A stretch of DNA of 64,000 bases, taken from the NCBI GenBank assembly GCA_018894105.1, contig CM032120.1:26248710-26312709 (forward strand). Reading direction: 5' to 3'. Each line of letters opens with the position of its first letter. Position 1 is the stretch's first letter. Made by a program: the position numbers and the translations under genes. Of this stretch, positions 13,052 through 24,944 are shown in pieces. This stretch comes from Jacaranda mimosifolia (lineage: Eukaryota > Streptophyta > Magnoliopsida > Lamiales > Bignoniaceae). The notes beneath the pieces are model-generated. The model did no database searches, was not told the origin of the DNA, and saw only the letters and a list, made by a program, of their open reading frames with translations.

Positions 13052-13650
13052 TAGGGATGGCAATGGGTCAAGTTTGGGGCGGGTTTGGCAAAACTCAAGA
13101 CTCGCCTCGTCAAGATTTTTACGGATCCAAGGCTAGCCCCACCCTGCCCAAACTCTAGCGGGTTGGACCCGCCAAACCTATTTAAAATGTTTTAAAAAAT
13201 AAAAATATTTCTTTTAAAAAAAGTAAAATCACCATAACTTCATAATATGATAAAATAATATTGTCAATAAAAATTTTAATATTTAAATATTTATATATGA
13301 TTGTTTTAGTCTTTGAAAAATGATAAATTGCAAATATTATTATTACTTATATATACATATTGAATGTATAAGTTATTTATTATGACAATATTATTATTTT
13401 ATATAGAATATATATGTAATATTCATAATTTTTTCATACATATATATATATATGAATACAAACCACAAAAAATATACACATAATAAATAAAATTAATATA
13501 TATATATATATATAACATCTAGCGGGGAGGATTTGAGACGGGGTTGGGTTTAAAACTTAAAACTCAAAACCCGTCCCAAGATCGTTTATGCTTTCAAAAC
13601 TCGATCCAAGCAGGGCGGGTCCGGGATGGCTTCGGGTCTTGCCATCCCTG
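13052..13650. mobile_element. Non-autonomous hAT-type element, TIR TAGGGATGGCAA, 8-bp TSD
   Basis: The terminal inverted repeats are TAGGGATGGCAA on the left and CAGGGATGGCAA read inward from the right. The 8-bp target duplication ATAAAACT lies at 13044-13051 and 13651-13658. Copy C keeps the empty site as a single ATAAAACT at 33375-33382, followed by the same AATAAAGTACAACAAA. Subterminal GGGTTTGG/CGGGTC motifs and an AT-rich centre complete a 599-bp MITE. An 8-bp duplication fits hAT. Confidence 0.88.
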
Positions 13651-14236
13651 ATAAAACTAATAAAGTACAACAAAATTCTCGCCAAACTTTTAGTCTTCAA
13701 TCAAAAAAATCAAAATTAGACTCCTAATGAAGTGTTCAAAAGACCTATTTATACTAGGTAAGAAGATCTTATTAAAAAAAATAGGTAACTGGAATAAATA
13801 AAATGACTCTTTTGCTCGTCTTTTATTAAATCACTAAAAGTCAGCCAGCTTTTGCATCAGTTCATGCCAAGTTGTCTATTTTTGTAATTTCAAAATTTCA
13901 TTAAGTAGTAGGAGAATTATAATTTTTTAAGTGAGAAAATTATTTTATTAAGTCTGCAATTTAATAATTTAAATAAGAAAAGAAAGAGGAAAAGGAAGGC
14001 AATTCCCAGCAAGTCAGCAACATTGGCGCAAGTGCAATTACAACCTAAAAAAAAAAAAAAGCAGGGTAAGTGCCTGAGCAGCAACTTTGCAGCATCACGA
14101 CTAGCGATTCCACGGTTTCTGTTGCAACAATAAATTTTAAAATTTTTGCTATGTCCCTTCACCTCAAATCATATATATTGACAAGTTCAGAATTCTTATT
14201 TCAACATGATGTGTTGAAAAATAGTAACATATGTCC

Positions 14237-14364
14237 AGAGGCTTGTAATTCAAGTGGCATGCGTCTATCATATTATGTATGAGGTTTTATATTCGATCCA
14301 AAATGGGTATGTTATGCACCTTATGATAAAAATTCATCATTTGTAATGCTCTCCCTCTCAAAAA
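14237..14364 (+). mobile_element. Short tRNA-derived SINE, internally deleted
   Basis: This matches the SINE at 44178-44386 at both ends: head GGCTTGTAATTCAAGTGG, box B-like TATTCGATCC, and tail TCATCATTTGTAATGCTCTC followed by an A run. It is flanked by a target duplication of about 15 bp, ATAGTAACATATGTC (14221-14235) and ATAGTAACATATATC (14365-14379). Compared with the other copy it lacks about 80 bp in the middle. Confidence 0.75.
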
Positions 14365-15204
14365 ATAGTAACATATATCTTAAAATTCACAAATGAGGTT
14401 AGAATTATTGGGTTTGTTTGGCAAAAATCTTTGACTTACAAATCAACATTTGAATATAGGAAGGTAAAAATGATTGGAGAAAATTCAAGATAATGAAGTA
14501 CTAGAGAATTTAAGATAATTGAGTACTTGAATATATCAAAACATGAGATATTTATAGGTACTTTGCATTTTACAGGTAGTCTATGATTGGGTGGTATAAC
14601 TTTGATATTTTATGCATATATAGTTGATTCAGGTTAAAACTCATAAAATTAGGTTAGACCGGGTTGCTTTTGTAGATGCTTGGTTCAAGCCTAGATGCAT
14701 TCTTTAAAAAAATTAAACATATATATAGAAAATATAAAATAGTAGAATAATAGCTCAAGTTTACGTTCCTCCTTACGAAGTCACTACAAAAAAAATAAGA
14801 TAAACATTTTCTAAGAAAGTGCAAATTGTAGACAATAATATATTCACAATGATTTTTGATAGCATTCACAATGTTCAAAGCATTTTGTCACGGTTCAAAA
14901 TCCACAACCAAAAATATGTCTACACTTCGACAACATATGGCTTTATATTTTCTTAAGGACATAAGACATTCTCCAAAATAATGCACAATGTGCAAAATGG
15001 TAACCTTTAATATCGAAAATTTAAAATTATACTACTTGGAGTAACAAAAATTTGTAAGTTTACAAATGATGTTTTTCAATCTATAGTTATTTGTGTGTGA
15101 GAATAAGTAAATAGCTAATTTAAGTTTAAAAACATTGTTTAAACATGTGGGTTGAGCCTAATTGTCCACTCAGTCATTTGTTATAACACTAGCAAAGATC
15201 TTTC

Positions 15205-15604
15205 AGGGTATTTGGATGAGCTTATAAATTTTTCAAAATATTTTATAAAACTTTTGAAAATTATAAGATGTCGTAAAATATTCGTTAAATTTTTTTTTCC
15301 TAAAAAGAGTTTATAAGTTTATAAAATAAAATATTAGAATCTTATTAATCTCTTTTTTCTAAAAAAAAAATAAAATTAAGGAGCTTCAACTTTACTTTTA
15401 AGATTTAAAAAAATTAATTTAATTTTAATATGTTAATTATAAAATTATTGTTATAAATGTCTTATTAGCTTCAAAAATCTTATCTTATCTAAATAATTCA
15501 AGAATTTATTCTTAACATAAGATCTATTTTTATAAGTTTTGAAAATATTTTATAAAACATAGAAGTTTATAAAAAAAATTAAATAAATTTCGCTAAATAC
15601 CTTT
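15205..15604. mobile_element. AT-rich MITE-like repeat (GGTATTTGG ends)
   Basis: The left end GGGTATTTGGATGAGCTTAT and the right end CTAAATACC (minus strand GGTATTTAG) are short inverted repeats around about 400 bp of AT-rich DNA. The internal sequence resembles 41851-42265. Boundaries and target duplication are not resolved, so the family is uncertain. Confidence 0.5.
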
Positions 15605-15709
15605 TTAATCATAGTTCAAAAAATTATACACACAAAAGGGGGGGAAGAAAAGGAATAACTTATGGATGGCTATGAAGAAGAATGAAGCCAATAAAGTTCC
15701 TTGGTCTAC

Positions 15710-15720
15710 TTCCCACATCA
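15710..15720 (+). promoter_or_regulatory. Upstream sequence element (USE) of U2 copy 1
   Basis: TTCCCACATCA matches the plant snRNA USE consensus RTCCCACATCG at nine of eleven positions. It lies 33 bp before the TATA box, the spacing known for Pol II-type plant snRNA genes (U1, U2, U4, U5) rather than the shorter Pol III spacing of U6. Confidence 0.85.
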
Positions 15721-15753
15721 TTTATGAAAGTGAGAAGCGCGAGAGACGTTGAA

Positions 15754-15760
15754 TATAAAA
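15754..15760 (+). promoter_or_regulatory. TATA box of U2 copy 1
   Basis: TATAAAA lies 33 nt upstream of the mature U2 5' end, the normal distance for Pol II initiation. Confidence 0.85.
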
Positions 15761-15786
15761 AGGGAAGGCCCAACACTTTAAAATGC

Positions 15787-15981
15787 ATACCTTTCTCGGC
15801 CTTTTGGCTAAGATCAAGTGTAGTATCTGTTCTTATCAGTTTAATATCTGATACGTGGGCCAACGGCCCACATGATATTAAATTAATTTTTTTAGGGGGA
15901 AGGCCCATTAAGGAAGCTTGCTACCTGGGCCTTCGTGCGTCGCCCATGCGTTCCACTGCTGTGCGGGCCTGGCGCACCCCA
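15787..15981 (+). ncRNA. U2: U2 spliceosomal snRNA, copy 1
   Basis: About 195 nt, starting ATACCTTTCTCGGCCTTTTG, the near-invariant plant U2 5' end. It contains the branch-point recognition core GTAGTA, stem-loop II (ATATCTGATACGTGGGCC and its partner), a T-rich Sm-type site (ATTTTTTTAGG) and the 3' stem-loops. Stem AAGGCCCA/TGGGCCTT is fully paired here. In the last hairpin this copy reads GTTCCACTGCTGTGCGGG where copy 2 reads GTTGCACTGCTGCACGGG. Downstream, CAATTCTAGTTCCAAA is a plausible 3' box. U2 pairs with the intron branch site in the spliceosome. The intact USE and TATA make expression likely, but transcription is not shown. Confidence 0.95.
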
Positions 15982-16029
15982 CCAATTCTAGTTCCAAATT
16001 TAATTTGGTTGGTTGACATTTTTGGGATC

Positions 16030-18310
16030 GGAGCCGCTTCCTATATTGGAGAGGTCAATTTCCTAGGTAAATGAGGCTGCTTTTTTTGATCTCCATACAA
16101 AAAGAATCTTTCTTTTTAGATTAGAAATTAAGGATAAAGCAGAAAATTTCAATCGTATAGTTAAGAGCAAGATGACAAAAGTGATAAATTTCAATCCAAC
16201 AGTTAGACTAAGACGACGATCAGAAAATAAATCTTCAACTTTCTCCTAGGAACGTTTAAATTATGACATAAGAAAATAGCTTAAGTCCTCCTTATGGTGG
16301 AGGGACAAAAATTATGGATTCCCTAACTGAATACATCATATATACATTTTATCTCAGCAGCAACTTTACAATTTCTCCTCGTCCTTGTGGTAGTAGTTAC
16401 GAACCGAGTATTAGTCATTTTACCCCTAAGTACTTTATGTACGTTGAGGTTTTCGATATCGATTGGAAGTGTCGGGGCGCCTTCTTACCTTAACAATTTT
16501 CAAACCCATTCATAGATTAGGAAAGTGTCCAATGAATCCTATTTTAATTTTTTTCCCCCAAGTCCAGTGTAGATTTTCTCAAGGATGTTTCATCTTGGGG
16601 TTGGGGACCTCTCAGTTGGGATTTTCTAAGTGAATATATGCAATAGAACTGCCAGCTTGCACATGTTCTTGGAAGATTCATTGTGATCTTTTGGGACTGA
16701 TTTGAGGTGGATGGATTATTCACTACTTTATTTCATGTTTCCTGCATCTATATTATGTTGCATACACGTTATCTTGATTGTTGTGTGTTAGTTTTTTGGG
16801 GTAAAAGATGAAGTATGAAGTATTTATAGGTGCTTGCCTGTTGACAAATGGGCCATTGCTAAGGTGGTCTAATTTAGACCCTTTAAGCATAGTTGGTCAA
16901 ATGGGGATCATTCACCATGTTGCGAGTCGGAATAGATAAAAAAATGTGGATCTAAAGGATATTTGTTGGTGAACAAAATGGGCAAACAAATATATATGAA
17001 AGTGTATGTGTTGGAACAAGTAATTAAGTGATGAGGAAAGTTTTGATCCCATGAGGAACTAGCCCTATTTGTTTTCATTCTCAAATTTCATTTTTACATT
17101 TCCTACTATTTGAAAATGGAAACACATCGCTTTATACACATTTTTACTTAATATATTTTCATTTTTGTTCTCAAAACGCATTCCCCAATAACATATATAT
17201 CTTCTTCCAATAACCTATTTATTTTATTTCCCTATTATCATTATTACTATTTCTCTCCACCTACAACCTACTAAACCCAACATAATTATTACTTTTCCAA
17301 TAATCTATTCAAATATAAACTCATTTTCACTAACTTTTCAAATTTTGAAAATAATGAAAATAAAAAATGAGAATAAAAATAAAACCAAATGGACCCTAAG
17401 CTATTTGTTACTAATTACCAATTTATCATATACTTATTTACACTTGTTTTCAGACAATGATTACTTAAGTTGGAATTAAAATTAGACTAACGAAAATAGA
17501 AAAAAAGTACTAATCGAGAATTAAATTGAAGCGATCAACCTATTATTGTAGACTACTTAATTAATTATTTAGCTTGTGACATCGTAATTCTTTTATTTTG
17601 CCTAGAATGTTTTCTTTTCTCATTCTTTTTCCAAAAATTTCAAGAGAGACGTACTTCCTAGATGAAGTCTTTCTAGAGTATTAAAAATTCTTAGAGGTTA
17701 GTAAATGAAATTTTTTATAGTTACAATGTTATAGATATAAGCTTCAATTTGGAAGCGCCAATAAATATCTATATAGGTATAGAAATTTATTTGTAAATAT
17801 ACTAGAAATATGTTGAATGTTTTTGAAGAAGCGACATTCTACTATGAGATATAATTAATATTCACCGTCCACTTTAGGAAATGAAATGAATAAATAAACT
17901 CAAAACTCATTTTGTAATAGCTAAATTTGAGTGATCAACTTTACAAGTAGCTAAAAGATCCAATATAGATAATAAAAGAATGTTAAAAGCAGAGTCTTGC
18001 TAGTCAAATTGTTGAAGCGACATCTAAAATCCAAAAAACCAATCTTAATTATAAAAAAATGTTAAAAAGAGAGCCTTGATGAGAATAAAACAAAATAGTG
18101 CTTCATTGCCAACAAATGAAAATGATTCGATATAAAATGAAGTTTATGTCTTGTTACCTGATTTAATTTTTCTTTTCTCTTTCCTTTTTGTTTTCCTCAA
18201 TCTTCTTAGGTTAAGGGTGAGAAACTTGAATAAATATATTGGATAAATAAACTATTTATTGTGGTAATATTATTACTTTTATATAAAATACACATGCTAT
18301 AAGCATTTAA
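16030..18310. repeat. Segmental duplication, copy B (truncated)
   Basis: It starts just after U2 copy 1 and repeats the beginning of copy A: 'GATAAATTTCAATCCAACAG' at 16181, the 'TGGATGGATTATTCACTACTTT' region near 16712 and the 'GAAGTATTTATAGGTGCTTG' region near 16815. It stays colinear with A and C to about 18310 and then stops. A later piece at 24480-24600 matches the DNA just upstream of U2 in copy C, but no U2 gene follows it. No coding gene is seen. Confidence 0.75.
17063..17396. mobile_element. Tourist-like MITE, copy 2
   Basis: The ends CCCTATTTGTTTTCATT and, from the right, GGGTCCATTTGGTTTTATT resemble copy 1 (3054-3481). TAG at 17060-17062 and TAA at 17397-17399 fit a 3-bp target duplication with one change. 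Copy A keeps the empty site (GGAACTAAACTATTTG near 10664). Confidence 0.72.
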
Positions 18311-18954
18311 AGAAATGTTATATGACCAAATAAAATAATAATTTATCTCAAATAATTGTGTGTTCATGCATGCAATCATTTACACTAAAAAAATGATGCT
18401 TCGTGCTTCTATGGCTACATAAAATAATTAAACTCCCAAGTATTATCACATTATAATAGAGTTTAGATGATATTGAAAATTATAGCAAATATTACAAGAA
18501 TAAGATCATGGTCATCAAACAAATTCCATATTTTATTTCTCAAATAACTTTTTTCTGCAATAAATTTGGCATCAAATTTCTATCATTTAGAATATTAAAC
18601 GGAAAATAAACACAAACACAAAATTTATGAACTAAATAGCATTCATAACATATTTACCAAAAACTAGCCATTAGTATGCATGTATGGTTGGAAAACTACT
18701 ATATCATGACCATTACGGATATTGGTGAACCATAAAATTTTCCTCTTTTTTTTTTATTACAAATGTAACTTACAAAAATAATTAATTATTCTCATTAGTT
18801 ATTCCTAACATTCTAATCTCATTTGTCATAGCTTTTAAAAATAGAAATAGCAACCGACAATAATCTCAAAATGTTCCATTCTATTGCTAAGATAATTCTT
18901 ATATAAATTATTAATTCTACACATCTTATGCTACTTGATGATGTTTGGATCAGT
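18311..18954. other. AT-rich intergenic DNA
   Basis: About 640 bp without a supported gene, between the end of duplicated copy B and an LTR-like fragment. No repeat family recognised. Confidence 0.5.
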
Positions 18955-19185
18955 TTATCAGTGTACTAGGTTCTGGCCCAATATAATCGACCATAATAAG
19001 AGTCATATACAGTGTTTAGATGAAGTTGAGTTGAGTCCTGCAATCAATAACAAATGTCGGGTTTGCCGAGGAACCCTCAGTTAAGGCATTTCGATACTCA
19101 AGTCAGTATCTAATTGACCAGAAAAGGAAGCGACAGAGTGAGGGCTTAGGTGATAATGAACATACCTTGCTAAATGATTGGAATT
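18955..19185 (-). mobile_element. LTR-like fragment (family also at 60.9 and 61.8 kb)
   Basis: The stretch GAGTTGAGTCCTGCAATCAA through CTCAAGTCAGTATCTAATTG to GATAATGAACATACCTTGCT is closely similar to 61850-62000 and more loosely to 60930-61080. In the 61.8-kb copy the matching segment lies directly downstream, on the minus strand, of a TATA box, which suggests an R/U5 region. Its edge abuts the truncated copia polyprotein at about 19186, so it either inserted into or recombined with that element. Confidence 0.55.
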
Positions 19186-21569
19186 GCTGATTTTCTTGCT
19201 CTAGTAGATCTTCTTAATGTTTCATCAACGAAACAATCTCCAGAGGAGTATGTTGTTCAACTAGTTGTTCAACAATTTTAGGCATTTGTTGAATAGGATC
19301 TACTAGGTCATCATCAGCAGCTTATGGAGCTTCAGGGACTGGTTGTTCAACATGCGCTCATACTCGAGGAGCGTTGTGAATAACAATAGTCCGTCCATGA
19401 TTTGAAGTGAAAGTTTGTGGGATAGAATACTCTATTTCAGATCCAATACCCAATGATCTATCACTCCCATTGATCAAGTCATTCTCAAGAAACTTTGCAT
19501 TTCTTGAATCGACAATCTTAGTACTGTTAGATGGATAGTAAAATCTATATCCCTTAGAACATTCGGCATATCCAATGAAATACCCACTGATGGTCCTTGG
19601 GTCTAATTTCTTTTCTTATAGATTATAGATTCTTATTTCAAACGGGCATCCCCAAATGCGTACATGTCAAAGACTCGGTTTCCAACCTTTAAATAACTCA
19701 AATGGTGTCTTTGGGACAGCCTTAGTTGGAACTCAGTTTAATATATACACTGTCGTTTTAAGAGCTTCACTCCATAAGAATTCGGGAAGTTTAGAGCTTG
19801 CTTGCATGCTTCGCACGATGTCCAATAATGTTCTATTTCTTCTTTCTTCTATACCATTTTGGTTTGGTGAACCAGGTGTAGTGTATTGGCAACAATCCCA
19901 TGTTCAGCAAGAAACTTTGCAAAAGGACCAGTTGCTTGTCCATCTTTAGTGTATTTATCATAGTGCTCACCACATCTATCTGATCTCACAATCTTAATTT
20001 GTTTTCCATATTGTTTCTCTACTTCTGCCTTAAAAACTTTAAAAGCATCTAGTGCTTTATATTTGCTATTGAGCAAGTAGAGATACATGTATCGTGAGTA
20101 ATCATCTAAGAAAGAGATGAAGTACTTTTGACAACATGCATCCATATCTGGACAACATATATTTGTACGTATGATTTCTAAAAAGTTTGAACTCCTCTTA
20201 GCACCTTTCTTTAAAATGTTGGTTTGATTACCTTTTATGTAGCCCACACAAGTCTCGAAATCAGTAATATATCCTAATCTCCAATGCCACAACATAGAAG
20301 AATCCTCATTCATAACACATCTTTTAACACCAACATTATTTTGAACATGCAGAGTAGTATGAGTGGCATTATCCTGTAAATTGATTCGAAAAAGACCATC
20401 AGACATAATACCATTCCCAACAAGTTCAGATTTATAAAATAAATTGAAAATATCATCTGAAAAGTTACAGGAATACCCTAAGATACAAGTTTTGAAACTG
20501 AAATTAAATTCCTAGAAAAACTTGGAATATAAAATGTATTTTCCAAATAGAAAATAAAGCTACTACTAAGAACTAAGTTTCATGTTTCAATTGCCTTCAC
20601 GTGAGAATGCATCTTGTTTCCAGAATAGATGTATTCCTCACTTCCCAGTGGCTTCCTTAGGTTTTGCACACCCTATAAGGAATTTGTAACATGGATTGTA
20701 GAACCAGAATCAATCCACCATGTGTTATGACTAACATCAACCATATTAGATTCATAACAAACAAATGAAAGAATGTTACCTTTCTTCTCAAGCCAAATCT
20801 TAAATTCGGGGCAATCCTTCTTAATGTGCCATTTCTTCTTACAGAAATAGCACTTGGATTCCTTCTTGATATCCTTTCTTTTCCTTTCCTTTCCAGGAGA
20901 TTTCTTCTCCTTTCCTTTCTTTTTGGCTTGATACTTATTCTTTCCTTGAATTGCCAAATGCACACTCTCTCCAACCTCCATAAGCAATCTTCCTTCCTCT
21001 TGCACACACATGATCATCAACTCATTGATGGACCATTTATCCTTATGTATGTTATAAGTGACCGTGGAAGGTCCATATTGTTGTGGTAGGGAGTTTAGAA
21101 TGTAATGCACAAGGAAAGACTCAGACATTGTAATCTCAAGAGTCTGAAGTTGAGCCACTATATCCCTCATGTACATGATGCGCTCACGCACTCCTTTCAC
21201 ACCAGTGAGTCTCATAGTTGAAAACTTCATGATTAGGGTGCTTGCGAATGCCTTATCTAAAGACTAAAATTACTCGTCAATAGCCTTCAGTAGTTCACAA
21301 ACATTATTATACTTATCGACAGAACCCCAAATACCAGTTGAAATGTTGGTCTTTATGAACATCACGCTAAGGCGATTAGATCGCTCCCATTTTTCATAAA
21401 GATCAACATCATCAGATTGGCTATTCTCAGTAATTAGAGGTGGTTCGTCTTTTAGAATAGCATAACCAATGTCTATCCACCCCAAAAGAAAAAGAATCCA
21501 CTCCTTCCAAACTTTATAGTTATCACCTTTGAGCTCAGGAATATCACATTTCATATCAGAAAAATTCAC
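19170..21569 (-). pseudogene. Ty1/copia polyprotein (gag-protease-integrase), decayed, RT missing
   Basis: Domains in order on the minus strand: copia gag N-terminus (21270-21569), gag UBN2-like part, a CCHC zinc knuckle C-x2-C-x4-H-x4-C (near 20845), the aspartic protease motif WWIDSGST (near 20710), a GAG-pre-integrase piece (MLWHWRLGY) and the integrase core (FLDDYSRYMYLYLL and VRSDRCGEH, normally GGE). Integrase C-terminal coding continues in other frames to about 19170. Breaks: two in-frame stops just 3' of 21272, frame changes after the protease and near 19850, further stops, and a deletion of roughly 20 codons between LGY and ITDFETC in the pre-integrase region. No reverse transcriptase or RNase H follows. 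Known family role: cytoplasmic particle formation and integration of cDNA. This copy is inert. Confidence 0.9.
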
Positions 21570-22089
21570 ATGTTGAAAAACTGCACAAATAAATTACATG
21601 CATGCTTATATAAAAAATTTAAGGCAAATAAATACATAATATGCTTTACCAATGCAAAACATAGAAAATATGAATGATATGACATAGGGTGTGGGCTAAG
21701 TTTCTAATTCAAATAGGTTCATGCACAATCATAATGATGAAACTATCAAAATTATGTTCCCTTCCTTAATTCCTCCTGTGGGTAAATTAAGAAATGTAAT
21801 TTGACATTTCACCCTAATTAATCATATAAACATAATAAAAGTTCCTATGGGATAAAACTTATTATGTCTAATATGATTAATCACAATTGATGTCGTATGT
21901 CCACATGTGATATAAAAATGCTTAATATATAATTTAATATAACCAAGGATGTTGTGGCTATTCTTTAATTATAAAAATTATATAAATCACATGACATCTC
22001 AATAATATGCATAACTCATAAGTGAATAATTGAATAGTCAATATAATAAGCAGTGAGCAAATCATATAATAAATAATTAATTTATCCAA

Positions 22090-22305
22090 CTTAACAACAA
22101 GAAAAATGGCCTACTGGTGGTGTAGCACCCATTTCCATAGCCTAGGTGTTGGGTTTGAAATCCACTAATAGAATCAGAAATCAGAAATCAGAAATAAGCT
22201 TAACAACAAGAAGGATAGCCTACTGGTGGTGTAGCACCCTTTCTATGGGCTCAAGAAGAGTTGGGATGTGGAAGCCCAACATAATAGAATCAGAAGTAAG
22301 CAAAT
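22090..22305. repeat. Tandem direct repeat of about 109 bp in the copia leader
   Basis: Two head-to-tail copies start CTTAACAACAAGAA, each with GCCTACTGGTGGTGTAGCACC about 20 bp later, at 22090 and 22199. They lie between the primer-binding site and gag, in the untranslated leader. Confidence 0.8.
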
Positions 22306-22944
22306 GGACTTACACGAAATTGAACAGTTTCTGGGTCCAATTTTCTGATTTATTTTTTTTTCAGAATGGTCATCTTCAACCTCATGACGACTCAACCCAT
22401 CAAAATTGAACTCATTTACAGATCTGACCTAAATTCAACAAATAGGACTCAATTTTCGATGATTCAAAATTCATTTATTCAAAATTAAATTCCTTAAGCT
22501 TTCTACCATACATCATTGAAATATCTCCAAATTAAGATCAAAATTTTGGCCTTTAATTGAATATTAAAACAAACTTTAATTTGAGAAAAAATTCTCTTAA
22601 TCATATGTGCAGACAATCATAAATCATGCAACAAATGAGAAGAATTCTCAATTAAAGCAACATCAATTGTGGGCCTATTAATCTTCTAATTTTTTGAAAG
22701 CAAATAAACATGGTATTTCTCTATATTCAACCCACATTGGTGGAAAACATGCATGCTCAAAAATTATAAGGCTTAAAAATATTCCATTTTCCAACAATCC
22801 GAGAACCAACAAAATCAGAAGATTTATATGACAAATATTCCATGTAAACAATATTATGATTCCGTGGAATTCAGGCATTCAATCATGGAATATAAATAAA
22901 TAACTTGAAGGCATAAACTTCAGCATCAAGGCAGAGATATAACC

Positions 22945-22958
22945 ACACTTTGATACCA
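22945..22958 (-). other. Primer-binding site of the copia element
   Basis: The minus strand reads TGGTATCAAAGTG, close to TGGTATCAGAGC, which complements the 3' end of initiator tRNA-Met and is the usual copia primer site. It lies immediately inside the 5' LTR and upstream of gag, as expected. Confidence 0.75.
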
Positions 22959-23347
22959 AATTTAAGCATAATATTGCAGCGAAAACATAAATTTTAGCTT
23001 ATGTCCTGCCATTGATATTATTTGAGTTTTTTTACTTATAGCCTTCTTTAAATTCTAATAAAAATCTCTGTCTAGCCTTCACTAAACTCTAATAAAATTC
23101 TTTTTAGAATTTCTGACTAAAGTGCTTCTAAACCCACCAGAATTACTTAATTGATGGTGTAAGAGTGAATATATAATTCTAGGGGTTAGGGACCTTAACC
23201 TATATAAAATATACAATGCCTTCTATCAAGACACTATCTCTCAATTAAGTGGGCTTAGTAGGTAGGTGGTTATGGCAAAAACCACCCATCATGGGGTGGC
23301 TATAGAGACCACATCCGGATGTAGGTATAACCACATTATAACCAACA
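22959..23347 (-). mobile_element. 5' LTR of the copia element
   Basis: On the minus strand the LTR begins TGTTGGTTATAATGTGG, with the TG start typical of LTRs, at 23347. It carries a TATA-like TTTTATATAGG at about 23200-23210 and runs into the primer-binding site. The inner border is uncertain because no clear CA end precedes the PBS. No matching 3' LTR occurs on the other side: the element is truncated at about 19.17 kb. Confidence 0.65.
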
Positions 23348-24944
23348 ATTTATAGTTTATTCCATCATTTATTACTCTTATATTGGGGAGAGACTTGTTT
23401 TCTTTTTACTATAACATACAAACTAACCAAGACAAAAAATATTCTGCGACGCACTTATACAATTAAAATTTTGAAGTTTTAAGTGTGAGTTTTTCCATTC
23501 CTTGTTATCAAAATTTTAAGCATTTTTCATATGAAAATTTTCATATTTGCAAATCATAATTTGTTTATATAGAGATCAAGCTTCTACTATTGATTTTGTA
23601 GTAATTCCTTGAGGGAAAGAAATTATATTGTTGGTTCTTCAAATTATTAACATAAAACTAGAAACTATAAGATTGATTACTATCGCCATAGCTATTAAAT
23701 TCGGGATCTAAATTACAATAATGCATTGTGGATATCACCTTAAAAGGAGAGACAAGGGGTGGTGAAATTGAAAAAAAGAATTGTTCTTCAACATCTTTTA
23801 TTGGGGGTTCAAGTAATGTAGTTATTCATAAGATATTATATTTCGGACAAACAATGTAGACATTAGAAAGGAAAAAAGCAAAAAATATAATAGGTCACAT
23901 ACGCGATGCAAATCCCATAGAAGAAGAAATATATTACCTTAAATTATTATTAAACTATGTCAGAGGCTCAACATATTTATAACTTCAAATGGCCATTTTA
24001 TTTTTTATATTATTTTTTATTTGTCCATATATATGATAAGCACTTAAATTAAATATAAATAGAAAATAACTTATAGAACAATAAACGTTAAAAAGAAATA
24101 ATAAGTCACGTGCATAACATGTGTGCACCTTTCTAGTTCATATAAAAAGTCTTGTCGATTCCATGGGTCTTGTTAACCCTTCTACAGAGTGTGCTTTCTC
24201 AAATAATTCAATAAGTTGACACAAGTTTATTATGCACATAAAGCTAAGTAGATTATGTTATTTGAGTTATCCATTGGGATAGATAAAGTTGGGCCTTATA
24301 GTTATATTGCCTCGTATGGTGCGTAATAAGAATTGTTGTTCATTGTAATACATGGAAGGAAGTGTACTTCAACTTAATGGACACAACCGTCGTGATTCAT
24401 GAACCAACCTTTCTTATCTAAGTAATTTTTCACAGTATTAAGTTTTATATATGGCCGTATCCCGTGGGAGAATGTAAAAGATGTCTATACAATTTCTAGA
24501 GGCTTTGTCTCTTCAATTGCTAGAGACTCTTGAAGTGACCCACATTGATCATGTTTAAGTGCATTAATTGTATATATTTATTTATCATGCCCTAAGAACA
24601 TGAGTTACATGTATATGTAGTAAGAACTAAATTTAGTGTGGAAAATGCAACAACTTTGTTGTGAATATGGTAGAGATTATTATATCAATTGGTGGGGCAA
24701 CTGAAGGATTTTCATGATGGAAAAAAAAATATATTAAGTAGGTAATATGAGAGATCCATAGCATAGAGATGTATAAATAGGCCTAAGTAAGGACATAACC
24801 ATCATATAGGGATATCTTGGACTAGAAGATACTCTCAAATTAATATAAGAAAATGTATTGATTGATATGACTAAGACACAATCAAGTGGTGCTAAGGAGG
24901 TTCTAATTCAAGAGATTCCAATAAACAATCAAACTTGGACAAAT
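23348..24944. other. Gene-free DNA with duplication remnant
   Basis: AT-rich sequence without a gene. At 24480-24600, 'TTGCTAGAGACTCTTGAAG' and 'ATTGATCATGTTTAAGTGC' match 34240-34300 of copy C, which lies about 400 bp before U2 copy 2. This is the leftover end of copy B. Confidence 0.6.

Larger units (their letters stand above)
7926..15990. repeat. Segmental duplication, copy A (ends with U2 snRNA)
   Basis: This stretch aligns by eye, in the same order, with 24945-34890 (copy C) and in part with 16030-18310 (copy B). Anchors: the 'AACTCTAGAAAACAATGCAA' segment at 8248 and 25100; 'GTATTTGCCTGTCGACAA' near 9492 against 26960; the 'CAAGAGAACA' block near 10033 and 27255; and the U2 gene with its promoter at 15710-15981 and 34614-34884. 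There is no protein gene. Copy A differs from C by insertions at 8498-9447, 9769-10004, 13052-13650 and 14237-14364. Confidence 0.85.

Noticed and set aside
15660..16074. Open frames of 82 and 130 codons over U2 copy 1
   Set aside because: They lie across the U2 promoter and RNA gene; the U2 identification explains the conservation.
19656..19949. 97-codon plus-strand frame
   Set aside because: Antisense of the copia integrase region.
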